This document shows positions 10,210 through 18,043 of a DNA stretch of 64,000 bases, in pieces. Where the stretch lies: positions 186,001 to 250,000 of the forward strand of contig CAVTVQ010000009.1 in NCBI GenBank assembly GCA_963738205.1, given 5' to 3'. This DNA comes from DATFQE01 sp963738205 (lineage in GTDB: Bacteria; Actinomycetota; Thermoleophilia; Gaiellales; Gaiellaceae). The stretch's first letter is position 1, and every line of letters starts with the position of its first letter. Under the pieces are notes generated by a model. That model had not been told where the DNA came from. It searched no databases and worked only from the letters and a program-made list of their open reading frames with translations. Position numbers and translations under genes: made by a program.

Positions 10210-11238
10210 GTGCCCCCGCGCGCAGTCCCGGGACAGCTCGAAGACACCCAGGCCTACAACGACTCCTGGCGGGGCTGGCCCGTGCTGCCGCTCCACGGGC
10301 AGCACCCGATCCGCGGCTCCTTCCTCGACCCACGTCCCGATCCCAGAAAGGGCGCGATCTACCACGACGGCGTCGACATCGGCGTCCGCGACGACAAGCC
10401 CGCCCGCGATGCTCCGCAGGGCCGAACGCACAAGGTCCACGCGATCGAGAGCGGCCGTGTGAGCGCTGCCACGCCGCGCGGGACGCGGGGCCTGGTCGAC
10501 GCGGGGCACTTCCGCTACGAGCACGTCGACGCGCGCGTGAAGGTCGGCGACGTCGTGGCGCCCGGCGACGTGATCGGCTGGACGACCGAGGGCAGCTGGC
10601 ACGTCCACCTCGGCGAGTTCATCTTCCGGCCCGACGGCTCGCGGCTGATCGTCAACCCGCTGCGGCCGGGCGGCAAGCTGCGTCCCTACAAGGACACGGA
10701 CGCGCCGCAGATCCAGGAGGTTCGCTTCCACGAGCCGGCCACGCCGACCTGGAAGCGCCGGCCGAACACGAGCGTCGCGTTGCTCCCGCAGGCGGGCCGC
10801 CGGCTCGACCCGGCGAAGCTGTCCGGGAAGGTGGACGTCCGCGTGCGCACCAGCGACCCGCAGTCGTTCATCGGCTGGTTCAGCGCGCTCCCGTGGCTCG
10901 CGGCGCCGCACCATCCGCTCCGGATCGCGGTGACGGTGTTCAGCCACGCCACCGCCAAGGCGGTCGTCGACCGCGAGGTCTTCCGCGCCGAACGGATGCT
11001 GCAGATGCCTGCCGGGCAGCACTTCGCGCCGGGGACCGAGCAGAACCTGCCCGCGAACGGCTGCATGCGCCTGCACCGCACCGTGCGCTGCGACGGGATC
11101 TACTGGTTCCGTGCGTTCCCGCGGCCGTACTGGGACACGACGCGCCTGCCGAACGGCGGCTACCGCGTGCGCGTCCGCGTCTGGGACGTCGCCGGCAACG
11201 AGGCGCACGACGACACCGACGTGCGGATTCGCAACTGA
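10210..11238 (+). CDS. M23-like (LytM) metallopeptidase-domain protein
   Basis: A 342-residue protein whose first ~170 residues match the M23/LytM fold. It has a first zinc motif around YHDGVDIG and the second motif WHVHLGEF, separated by DVIGWTTEGS as in duplicated-hybrid peptidases. M23 enzymes cut peptide cross-links in peptidoglycan. The C-terminal half looks like beta-sandwich or Ig-like modules (VRVRVWDVAGNEAHDDTDV). No obvious signal peptide is seen from the GTG at 10210, which is odd for a cell-wall enzyme; it may be exported otherwise or the fold may be repurposed. Confidence 0.7.
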   Translation: MPPRAVPGQLEDTQAYNDSWRGWPVLPLHGQHPIRGSFLDPRPDPRKGAIYHDGVDIGVRDDKPARDAPQGRTHKVHAIESGRVSAATPRGTRGLVDAGHFRYEHVDARVKVGDVVAPGDVIGWTTEGSWHVHLGEFIFRPDGSRLIVNPLRPGGKLRPYKDTDAPQIQEVRFHEPATPTWKRRPNTSVALLPQAGRRLDPAKLSGKVDVRVRTSDPQSFIGWFSALPWLAAPHHPLRIAVTVFSHATAKAVVDREVFRAERMLQMPAGQHFAPGTEQNLPANGCMRLHRTVRCDGIYWFRAFPRPYWDTTRLPNGGYRVRVRVWDVAGNEAHDDTDVRIRN

Positions 11239-12107
11239 GCGTCTACCGGACTCCCGACGAAGCGTTCGTGGGCCTGCCCGGCTATTCGTTCGCGCCCAAC
11301 TACCTCGAGCAGGACGGCCTGCGGATGCACTACCTCGACGAGGGCACCGGCAATCCTGTGTTGCTCCTGCACGGCGAGCCGACCTGGTCGTACCTCTACC
11401 GCAAGGTGATCCCGGCGGTCAGCGGCGTCGCGCGGGCGGTCGCGCCCGACTACTTCGGCTTCGGCCGTTCCGACAAGCCGGTCGACCGCGAGTGGTACTC
11501 CTACGACGGCCACTACGCCTCGATCGAGCGCTTCGTCGACGAGCTCGATCTGCGCGATCTCACGGTCGTCGTGCACGACTGGGGCGGTCCGATCGGCCTG
11601 CGGCTCGCGACCGACCGCCCCGACCGCGTGGCGCGGATCGTGATCACGAACACCGGCCTCTACGCCGGCCGACCGCCCTCCGACGAGTGGCTGCGCTTCC
11701 GCGCCTTCGTCCGGCGGGTCGGCACCGAGCTCCGGCCGGGCCAGCTCGTGCAGATCACGTGCGTGAGCGAGCTTCCCGACGGCGTCGTGGCCGCCTACGA
11801 CACGCCGTATCCCGTGCCAGAGGCGAAGACGGGGCTCGTGATGTTCCCCGAGCTCGTCCCGACCGAGCCCGAGCACCCTGCTGCGGCGGTGATGCTTCGC
11901 GTCCGCGAGGCGCTGAAGGAGTGGACGAGGCCCGTGCTCGTGATCTTCAGCGACTCGGACCCGATCTTCTCACCGCGCGTGGGCGAGCGCTTCGCCGAGC
12001 TGATCCCGGGCGCCGAGCTCGGCGAGCCGCTCGCGGGCGCGGGACACTTTCTCCAAGAGGACGAAGGGGAGGTGCTGGGCGAGCGAATCGCTCGCTGGCT
12101 GCGCTAG
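11235..12107 (+). CDS. haloalkane-dehalogenase-like alpha/beta hydrolase (probable CTG start)
   Basis: A ~290-residue member of the DhlA/DhmA haloalkane dehalogenase family. It has the HGEPTWSYLYR oxyanion and halide-pocket segment, nucleophilic Asp in VVHDWGG with the adjacent Trp that binds halide, and the catalytic His in GAGHFLQED. The family hydrolyses alkyl halides to alcohols, though natural substrates are often unknown. The conserved N-terminus (YRTPDEAF...LPGYSF) needs translation to begin upstream of the first GTG (11268). The only candidate is CTG at 11235, overlapping the previous stop as CTGA. It ends in a 4-bp convergent overlap with the VOC gene. Confidence 0.82.
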   Translation: MSVYRTPDEAFVGLPGYSFAPNYLEQDGLRMHYLDEGTGNPVLLLHGEPTWSYLYRKVIPAVSGVARAVAPDYFGFGRSDKPVDREWYSYDGHYASIERFVDELDLRDLTVVVHDWGGPIGLRLATDRPDRVARIVITNTGLYAGRPPSDEWLRFRAFVRRVGTELRPGQLVQITCVSELPDGVVAAYDTPYPVPEAKTGLVMFPELVPTEPEHPAAAVMLRVREALKEWTRPVLVIFSDSDPIFSPRVGERFAELIPGAELGEPLAGAGHFLQEDEGEVLGERIARWLR

Positions 12108-12499
12108 GCCGCGAGCTGGTCGGCGTCTGCGGTGTGGCGGTGGACAACCTCGACTGCGTTGCCGTCGGGGTCGAGCACCCGGGCGGCGTAGTAGTCGCGG
12201 TTGTACTCGCCGCGCGGGCCCGGCTCCTGGACGGATTCGCCGTGGGCGCCGAGCGCCGCGGAGTAGAACCACCCGACCCTGTCCTCGCTGTCCGCGCCCA
12301 GGGTCACGTCGAGGCTGCCGGCCGAGCCGGACTCGACGACCCAGAGGGAGCTCGGCTCGCCCTTCACGCCGAAGTACGCCCGCCGGCGGTCGGGCCAGTC
12401 GAGCAGAACGACGAGACCGAGAGGGGCCAACGCACGCTCGTAGAACGCCTTGCTCGCCTCGTAATCAGAGACGGGAATGGTGAGGCGGTCGATCTCCAT
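12104..12499 (-). CDS. VOC-family (glyoxalase/dioxygenase fold) protein
   Basis: A 131-residue vicinal-oxygen-chelate protein with the N-terminal DRLTIPVSDYEASKAFYERAL strand-helix unit and the C-terminal RVLDPDGNAVEVVHR metal-ligand region. VOC proteins include glyoxalases, extradiol dioxygenases and resistance proteins that sequester drugs; the reaction here is unknown. The gene has an almost perfect sigma70-type promoter with a palindrome in its spacer and no room for a ribosome site, so its mRNA is probably leaderless. It is divergent from a TetR gene that is the natural candidate repressor. Confidence 0.85.
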   Translation of the reverse strand: MEIDRLTIPVSDYEASKAFYERALAPLGLVVLLDWPDRRRAYFGVKGEPSSLWVVESGSAGSLDVTLGADSEDRVGWFYSAALGAHGESVQEPGPRGEYNRDYYAARVLDPDGNAVEVVHRHTADADQLAA

Positions 12500-12506
12500 T
12501 GGGGCG

Positions 12507-12535
12507 ATAATAGAACGATCGTTCTTTTCTGTCAA
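12507..12535 (-). promoter_or_regulatory. consensus promoter with operator palindrome for the VOC gene
   Basis: Read on the minus strand: -35 TTGACA (12535-12530), a 17-nt spacer and -10 TATTAT (12512-12507). The palindrome AGAACGATCGTTCT (12512-12525) lies in the spacer. The -10 box ends 7 nt before the ATG at 12499, so transcription would start at or beside the start codon. The palindrome has the size and position of a TetR-family operator. Confidence 0.85.
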
Positions 12536-12551
12536 GCCTGTTTGTATGGAA

Positions 12552-12575
12552 CTTCGGATCCGAAGCTGCTAGAAT
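12552..12575 (+). promoter_or_regulatory. tetR-side promoter with second palindrome
   Basis: The perfect palindrome CTTCGGATCCGAAG at 12552-12565 is followed by a -10-like TAGAAT at 12570-12575, 9 nt before the GTG of the TetR gene. The -35 is poor (TGGAAC at 12547). The palindrome differs in sequence from the VOC-side one, so it may bind a different protein or be a weaker site. Confidence 0.6.
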
Positions 12576-12584
12576 CGGACGATC

Positions 12585-13181
12585 GTGCTGAAGACGAAGG
12601 GCGAGCGAACCCGTCACGCGATTCTCGACGTCGCGGCCGCGCTGGCGACCGAGGAGGGGCTCGAGCCGCTGTCGATCGGCCGGCTTGCCGAGGCGACGGG
12701 GATGAGCAAGAGCGGCCTCTTCTCCCACTTCGGCTCCAAGGAGGAGCTGCAGCTGGCAACCGTCGACCATGCGGCCGCGTTGTTCGCCGGCGAGGTGATC
12801 GCGCCCGCGCGCGAGGCGCCGCGAGGGCTCGCGCGCGTCTGGGCGCTGTGCGAGAACATGGTCGACTACGCCGAGCGGCAGGTGTTCCCGGGCGGATGCT
12901 TCTTCGCGGCTGCGTCGTTCGAGTTCAACCGCCGCCCCGGGCCGGTTCGCGACCGGATCCAGCAGATGCTCGGCACGTGGGTGTCATACCTCGAGCATGC
13001 CGTCGAGCAGGCACAGCAGTCGGGCGAGATTCTTCAGGACCTCAATGCGAGGGAGGTCGCGTTCGAGCTAGATGCCTTCGCGCAGGCCGCCAACGCGCGC
13101 TATCAGCTCTTCCGAGACGACACGGTCTTCGCCGACGCACGACGCGCGATCCGCGAACGCCTCGAGTCGCTCAGGCCCTGA
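12585..13181 (+). CDS. TetR/AcrR-family transcriptional regulator
   Basis: A 198-residue regulator with an N-terminal helix-turn-helix (about residues 10-55: TRHAILDVAAALATEEG, then IGRLAEATGMSKSGLFSHFG). The C-terminal ligand domain contains a Cys and aromatic residues (PGGCFFAAASFEF), like the TetR_C domains of YcdC/QacR-like proteins that sense small organics. GTG start, probably leaderless. It most likely represses itself and the divergent VOC gene through the palindromes at 12512-12525 and 12552-12565, and may also affect the haloalkane-dehalogenase operon that converges on the VOC gene. Confidence 0.88.
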   Translation: MLKTKGERTRHAILDVAAALATEEGLEPLSIGRLAEATGMSKSGLFSHFGSKEELQLATVDHAAALFAGEVIAPAREAPRGLARVWALCENMVDYAERQVFPGGCFFAAASFEFNRRPGPVRDRIQQMLGTWVSYLEHAVEQAQQSGEILQDLNAREVAFELDAFAQAANARYQLFRDDTVFADARRAIRERLESLRP

Positions 13182-13824
13182 ACTCCATCCAGAGCTCCTC
13201 CATCGTGCGCAAGCGTCCGCGCAGGTGCGTCGGGTCGTAGGGCGTGTGGTTGACGGCGCGGACGACCCAGTCGTCGCCCACGTCGAGGACGTTGACACAC
13301 GCGGGCGACTGCTCCAGGTTGCCGAGCAGCCCGCGCTCGCCCGTCAATGCGTACGAGAGGATTGCGCGGTTGACCCCTCCGTGGAGCACGGCGAGCACGA
13401 CGTCCCAGCCCGGGTCGGCCACGAGCCGCTCGACGGCGGGGAGGACGCGGTCGAGCAGCGAGCGGATCGTCTCGCCGCCGAGGAACGGCGTGTCCTCCGG
13501 CACGACATCCCGCCACGCGCCCACGAAGGCGGCCTCGAGCTCTTCCTCCGGAATCGAGCCGAGCCGCCCCGACTCGATCTCGCGTAGCTCCGGCCATGAC
13601 TCGGGCTCGCGGCCCGGTGCGACGATGCGGGCCGTCTCCACCGTGCGCGGAAGGCCGCTCGTGATCACCCGGTCGAACTCGATGCCGGCGAGCAGCTCAC
13701 CGGCGGCCCGCGCCTGCTCGCGGCCCGCGGCGGTGAGGGGCACGAGGTCCGGCCGAAGCGGCCGTCCGTTCTCGAAGTACGAGACCTGGGCGTGGCGCAT
13801 CAGGTAGATCCGGCGTCGGCTCAC
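13171..13824 (-). CDS. histidine phosphatase (phosphoglycerate-mutase-like)
   Basis: A 217-residue branch-1 histidine phosphatase. The phospho-accepting His sits in LMRHAQVSY near the N-terminus, a substrate Arg in TSGLPRTVETAR, an acid in SGRLG and the second His in VLHGGVNR. Members dephosphorylate sugars, nucleotides or cofactors; the substrate is not evident. Its GTG overlaps the preceding gene stop (13821), making it the last gene of the minus-strand set that begins with the LLM oxidoreductase. It overlaps the convergent TetR gene by 11 bp. Confidence 0.85.
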   Translation of the reverse strand: MSRRRIYLMRHAQVSYFENGRPLRPDLVPLTAAGREQARAAGELLAGIEFDRVITSGLPRTVETARIVAPGREPESWPELREIESGRLGSIPEEELEAAFVGAWRDVVPEDTPFLGGETIRSLLDRVLPAVERLVADPGWDVVLAVLHGGVNRAILSYALTGERGLLGNLEQSPACVNVLDVGDDWVVRAVNHTPYDPTHLRGRLRTMEELWMEFRA

Positions 13825-14126
13825 GAGTAGCGCTCGAGGTAGGCCGGGTTGGAGACGCGGAGCTTCGCGGCGACGTGCTCTTTCAGTACCGCGTGGGCGT
13901 CGGCGGGCACGTCGCCGCGGCGGATCCGATCGGCCAGCTCCCGCAGCTCCTCGGGCGCGAGCCCCGGCTCGTCGGACTCGAGCTCACGCCGCGCGATCCC
14001 GAGCGCGTTCATCGCGACGAGCGTGCGGAACTTGAGCCGGTGGTCGTCGAGCGTGGGGAGGACCTCGGTGGAGAGGAACTCCCACACCGCCTCGAGCAGC
14101 TCCCCGGCATCCGGTCGCTCGCTCAC
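13821..14126 (-). CDS. DUF6285-type small protein
   Basis: A 101-residue acidic, helical protein containing AVWEFLSTEVLPTLDDH and KFRTLVAMNALGIARREL, as I recall for the DUF6285 family, which is repeatedly found directly after aminoglycoside-phosphotransferase-like acyl-CoA dehydrogenase-partner genes. Its function is unknown. Here too it starts at a GTG overlapping the phosphotransferase stop (GTGA), which suggests the two work together. No catalytic motif is visible. Confidence 0.7.
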   Translation of the reverse strand: MSERPDAGELLEAVWEFLSTEVLPTLDDHRLKFRTLVAMNALGIARRELESDEPGLAPEELRELADRIRRGDVPADAHAVLKEHVAAKLRVSNPAYLERYS

Positions 14127-15055
14127 GCCGCCCCGATCAGGTGCAGCAGCTCGTACTCCATCTCGGCGGCCATCCTGCCGAGCACCGCGTACTCCACGCT
14201 GCGGTCGACGCCCGTCAGGTGGCGGCGACACTGGGTGAGGCACCCGGTCGCCCACTTGACGTTGCCGAGCACCTCCCACCAGTCCAGGTCGGACGCAGGC
14301 ACGACCCGTCCGGTCAGCTCGGCGTAGCGGTCGAGGTAGGGCTGCAGCTCTCCGACCCCGCCGAGCCGCCGGTCGTCGGCGCCGAACCGCCACGCGCGGA
14401 CGATCGGCCAGGCGAGGTCCTCGCGCGGGTCGGACAGGTGCGCGAACTCCCAGTCGAGCAGGTATTCGAGGCCTCGGTCGGAGACGACGACGTTGCCGAT
14501 CCGGAAGTCGCCATGCGCGACGACGTCCGGCAGCGGCTCGGGCCGGTGCTCGCGCAGCCACCAGAGGCCGTACTCGATCGCCGGATGCGGATCGCCGACA
14601 GAGTCGAGCTCGTGCTCGAACCGTCCGAGCACGTCGCCGGCGCGCAGGAACGGCAGCCGCTCGGCCGGGATCGCGTGGATCTTGGCCAATTCGTCGGCGA
14701 GCTGTGTCTCGAGCCCGGGCGGGGGATTCCGCACGATGCGGCGGCCGATCGTCTCCCCTGCGACGAACTCCATCGCGAACGCCTCGCGCCCGTCGAGCAC
14801 GCCGAGGTAGGCGACCGGACGCGGCACCTTGACGCCTGCGTCGAAGGCTGCCTGCAGCACCGCGAACTCCTCCTCGAGCGAGAGCGTGGCCTCGTGGATG
14901 ACGCCGCCGCCCGCCCGGCGAACGAGCAGCCGCTGGCCGTCGGCGTCCAGCGCCCACGCCTCCTTGGAGGCGCCGCCGGGCAGCAGCTTCATCGCGTCGA
15001 TGCGAACGCCGAGCCGATTCTCGAGCTCCCCGGCCCACGCGAGGTCGGCTACCAG
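14123..15055 (-). CDS. APH-family phosphotransferase-like kinase (probable CTG start)
   Basis: A ~310-residue protein of the aminoglycoside phosphotransferase/choline kinase fold. The nucleotide loop LLPGGASKEAW, the catalytic loop VAHGDFRIGNVV (His-Gly-Asp and Asn) and the metal motif LLDWEFAHLSDPREDLAW are intact. Chromosomal members of this branch sit with acyl-CoA dehydrogenases and probably phosphorylate hydroxyacyl or other small substrates rather than drugs. No ATG/GTG/TTG fits the N-terminus. CTG at 15055 has a GGAGGGG ribosome site 7 nt upstream and overlaps the SDR stop, so it is the best start. Confidence 0.82.
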   Translation of the reverse strand: MVADLAWAGELENRLGVRIDAMKLLPGGASKEAWALDADGQRLLVRRAGGGVIHEATLSLEEEFAVLQAAFDAGVKVPRPVAYLGVLDGREAFAMEFVAGETIGRRIVRNPPPGLETQLADELAKIHAIPAERLPFLRAGDVLGRFEHELDSVGDPHPAIEYGLWWLREHRPEPLPDVVAHGDFRIGNVVVSDRGLEYLLDWEFAHLSDPREDLAWPIVRAWRFGADDRRLGGVGELQPYLDRYAELTGRVVPASDLDWWEVLGNVKWATGCLTQCRRHLTGVDRSVEYAVLGRMAAEMEYELLHLIGAA

Positions 15056-15817
15056 GCCGATTCCCCTCCGTCCACCACGAGCGTGTGACCGGTGACGTAC
15101 CCCGACGCCTCGGACGCGAGGAACACGATCACGCCCTTCGAGGTCGTGCGGGCCGCCGAACCGGCCGAGCGGGATGTGCTGCTTGAGCCGTTCGCCGTGC
15201 CGCTCCAGCACGTAGCCGGACATGTCCGATGGGAACCAGCCCGGGGCGATCGCGTTGACCCGGATGCCGTGCTGCGCCCACTTGCACGCGAGGTCGCGGG
15301 TGAACGCGATCACGCCGCCCTTGGTGGCGCTGTACGCGACCGTGTTCATGATCTCGGGCGGCCCGCCCTGCAGGCCTGCGACCGAGGCGATGTTCACGAT
15401 CACGCCGCCGCCGCGCTCGATCATCACCCGCCCGACCGCCTGCGAGAAGAGGAAGACGCCGGTCAGGTTGACGTCGACCACCTTCTGCCAGCCCTCCAGC
15501 GGCATCTCCTCCGGGCTCGCGCCCCAGACCGTACCGGCGTTGTTGACGAGCAGGTCGACGCTGCCGAGCTCGTCGACCGTGGTCTGCACGACCGCCCGCA
15601 CCTGTTCGGGATCGCGCACGTCACAGCCGAGGCCGAGCGCGCGAACGCCCAGCTGCTCGAGCTCCGAGGCGGCCGCCGTGCAGCGCTCGGCGTTGCGCGC
15701 GCACAGCACGAGGTTGGCTCCGGCCTCGGCCAGGCCCTGCGCCATCTGGCGTCCGATCCCCGTGCCGCCGCCGGTGACGATCGCCGTCTTGCCGGTGAGG
15801 TCGAAGAGCTTGTTCAC
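15049..15817 (-). CDS. SDR-family oxidoreductase (one-base frameshift)
   Basis: A classical short-chain dehydrogenase with the cofactor motif TGGGTGIG, the NNAG strand, catalytic Ser in NIASVAG and YSATK. The frame breaks near 15138-15150. After GGPHDLEG the correct continuation (VIVFLASEASGYVTG, ending with DGGESAW and a TAG) lies one base on, and dropping one A from GAAGGG restores a 255-residue protein. The length 769 is 3n+1, consistent with one extra base. GTG start overlapping the LLM gene stop. The substrate is unknown; it sits in the acyl-CoA catabolic set. Confidence 0.85.
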
Positions 15818-16815
15818 AGCGCCTCCGCCACCGCGCGCAGCGTCGGTGCGTCGCGCGCGGAGACGAGCATCGTGGTGGCGCCCGACTCCTTCCACGCGTC
15901 CAGCCGCTCCGCGATCCGTTCCCGCGGGCCGACCAGTGCGAGCTCGTCGACCAGCTCGTCCGGAACGGCCGCGGCCGCGTCGCGTTGGCGGCCGTCGAGG
16001 AAGAGGTCCTGGATCGTCTCGGCCGCCTCCTCGAAGCCGTACTCGCGCACGAGCTCGTTGTAGAAGTTCTTGCCACGGGCGCCCATGCCCCCGACGTACA
16101 GCGCGTAGTACGGCTTGAGCGCGTCGCGCGCCGATTCGACGTCGTCGGAGAGCACCGCGGGCACGGCGGGCGCGATGTCGAGCCCGTTCTTCTCGAACGG
16201 CACCGGGAACGTCGTGCGTGCCCGCTCGGGCGAGAAGAAGATCGGCAGCCAGCCGTCGGCGATCTCGCTCGTCAGCTCCACGGAACGGCGGCGGAGCGAG
16301 GCGAGGTAGATCGGGATCTCGGCCCGGTGCGGGCGGGCCATCAGCTTCAGTGGCTTGCCGAGCCCGGTGGCGTCCTCACCGCGGTAGGGGACGCTGTAGT
16401 GCTCGCCCTCGTACTCCAGCCGCTCGCGGCGCAGGGCGGCGCGCACGAGCTCGACGTACTCGCGCGTCTTGCCGAGCGGCTTCCCCCAGGGCTCGCCGTG
16501 CCAGCCCTCGACCACCTGCGGGCCGGAGGTGCCGAGCCCGAGCAGGAAGCGGCCGCCGGACATCATGTCGAGCGTTGCCGCCGTCATCGCCGTGTTGGCC
16601 GGCGTCCGCGCCGGAATCTGGAGGATCGCCGAGCCGAGCTTGATCGTCGACGTCGTCGCCGCGAGCCAGGCGAGCACGGTCACGGCGTCGGTTCCCCAGG
16701 CCTCCGCCGCCCATGCGGAGTCGTAACCGAGCCGCTCGGCCTCCTGGGCGAGCTCGACCAGCTCGAGCGGGTTCGTGCCGGGTGGGGCGTAGCCCATGTA
16801 GAAGCCGAGGCGCAC
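15814..16815 (-). CDS. LLM-class F420-type oxidoreductase
   Basis: A 333-residue luciferase-like monooxygenase fold protein of the F420-dependent class. It shows the N-terminal LGFYMGY strand, LGSAILQIPARTPANTAM, SGGRFLLGLGTSGPQV and ADGWLPIFFSPE. Such enzymes use F420 (or FMN) to oxidise or reduce alcohols, aldehydes or enoyl groups. I chose GTG 16815, which gives the usual N-terminus and lies 8 nt from a TAGCAT -10 box. A GTG at 16845 would overlap the divergent gene. It heads the minus-strand operon running to the histidine phosphatase. Confidence 0.87.
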   Translation of the reverse strand: MRLGFYMGYAPPGTNPLELVELAQEAERLGYDSAWAAEAWGTDAVTVLAWLAATTSTIKLGSAILQIPARTPANTAMTAATLDMMSGGRFLLGLGTSGPQVVEGWHGEPWGKPLGKTREYVELVRAALRRERLEYEGEHYSVPYRGEDATGLGKPLKLMARPHRAEIPIYLASLRRRSVELTSEIADGWLPIFFSPERARTTFPVPFEKNGLDIAPAVPAVLSDDVESARDALKPYYALYVGGMGARGKNFYNELVREYGFEEAAETIQDLFLDGRQRDAAAAVPDELVDELALVGPRERIAERLDAWKESGATTMLVSARDAPTLRAVAEAL

Positions 16816-16834
16816 GGCGTGCGATGCTAACGCG
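16816..16834. promoter_or_regulatory. compact divergent promoter region
   Basis: Only 19 bp separate the starts of the LLM gene (16815, minus) and the acyl-CoA dehydrogenase (16835, plus). On the minus strand TAGCAT (16829-16824) sits 8 nt before the GTG. On the plus strand the overlapping TGCTAA lies 4 nt before the other GTG. The spacing leaves no room for ribosome sites, so at least the minus-strand message is probably leaderless. Confidence 0.5.
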
Positions 16835-18043
16835 GTGGCGGTCACCGAACTAGCTCCACCGCCGGGCCTGGACGAGCTGCGCGAGCGCTACCGGGCCTTC
16901 ATGGAGGAACACGTGTACCCGGCCGAGCAGGCGCTCGACCGAGAGGACGACGCCGCCGAGTTGCTCGTCGGGGAGCTGCGTGAGGCTGCGCGGGGCGCCG
17001 GCCTCTGGGCGCCGCACCTCCCGCCCGAGGCGGGCGGGACCGGCCAGGGCTTCCTCGCCTACGCCTATCTCAACGAGGAGATCGGGCGCAGCGTCTGGGC
17101 CCAGCTCGTCTTCGGCTGCCAGGCACCGGACGCGGGCAACGGGGAGATCCTCCACCTGTTCGGCACGGACGAGCAGAAGGAGCGCTGGCTGCGCCCGCTC
17201 GTCGCCGGCGAGATCCGCTCGTTCTTCTCGATGACCGAGCCCGACGTGTCCGGTTCGGACCCGACCGGCCTGAAGACGCGCGCCGTGCGCGACGGGGACG
17301 AGTGGGTGATCGACGGACGCAAGTGGTTCTCGTCGGGCGCGGAAGGCTCGGCCTTCGCGATTCTGATGGCGGTCACCGACCCGGACGCGGAGCCGCATCG
17401 CCGCGCGACGCAGATCATCGTCCCGTCCGACGCGGCGGGCGTCGAGATCCGGCCCGTTCCCATCTTCGGCCACCGCGGCCGCGGCTGGACGACCCACTGC
17501 GAGGTCGACTACGCCGGCGTGCGGGTGCCGAGCGACAACACGCTCGGCGAGGTCGGCGCCGGCTTCCGGATCGCGCAGAAGCGGCTCGGCCCCGGCCGCA
17601 TCCACCACGTGATGCGCTGGCTCGGCCAGATGCAGCGCGCCTTCGATCTCCTGTGCCGGCGCGCGCTCGAGCGCGAGACGTTCGGCTCGCGGCTGGCCGA
17701 CAAGCAGACGGTCCAGAACTGGATCGCGGACTCGGCGGCGGAGATCCAGGCCTGCCGGCTGATGACCCTGGACGCAGCGCACAAGATCGACGGCAACGAC
17801 GAGGCGCGCGTCGAGATCTCGCTGATCAAGTTCTTTGCCGCGCGGGTGCTGAACGACGTGATCGACCGCGCGATCCAGGTCCACGGCGCGCTCGGGCTCA
17901 CCGACCGGACGCCACTGGCGACGATGGCCACGCACGCGCGCGGCGGGCGCATCTACGACGGCCCCGACGAGGTCCACCGGATGGTCGTGAGCCGGCGCAT
18001 CCTGAAGGCGTTCGAAGGAGGGGACGGATGGCACTTCAGGTAG
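16835..18043 (+). CDS. acyl-CoA dehydrogenase
   Basis: A 402-residue acyl-CoA dehydrogenase with FSMTEPDVSGSDP (FAD/substrate loop), the long VIDGRKWFSSGAEGS strand, and IQVHGALGLTDRTPL with YDGPDEVHRMVVSRRIL at the C-terminus. The usual catalytic Glu position near the C-terminus is Asp-Glu (GPDEVH), as in the long-chain/isovaleryl-like branch often called ACAD10/11-like. That subgroup is commonly paired with APH-fold kinases, which are also present nearby. It ends in a 16-bp overlap with the following reductase gene. Confidence 0.88.
   Translation: MAVTELAPPPGLDELRERYRAFMEEHVYPAEQALDREDDAAELLVGELREAARGAGLWAPHLPPEAGGTGQGFLAYAYLNEEIGRSVWAQLVFGCQAPDAGNGEILHLFGTDEQKERWLRPLVAGEIRSFFSMTEPDVSGSDPTGLKTRAVRDGDEWVIDGRKWFSSGAEGSAFAILMAVTDPDAEPHRRATQIIVPSDAAGVEIRPVPIFGHRGRGWTTHCEVDYAGVRVPSDNTLGEVGAGFRIAQKRLGPGRIHHVMRWLGQMQRAFDLLCRRALERETFGSRLADKQTVQNWIADSAAEIQACRLMTLDAAHKIDGNDEARVEISLIKFFAARVLNDVIDRAIQVHGALGLTDRTPLATMATHARGGRIYDGPDEVHRMVVSRRILKAFEGGDGWHFR

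Noticed and set aside
14123..15055. Aminoglycoside resistance gene
   Set aside because: The kinase fold is right, but the placement with DUF6285 and acyl-CoA enzymes fits a metabolic kinase branch; no resistance or mobile-element context is seen.
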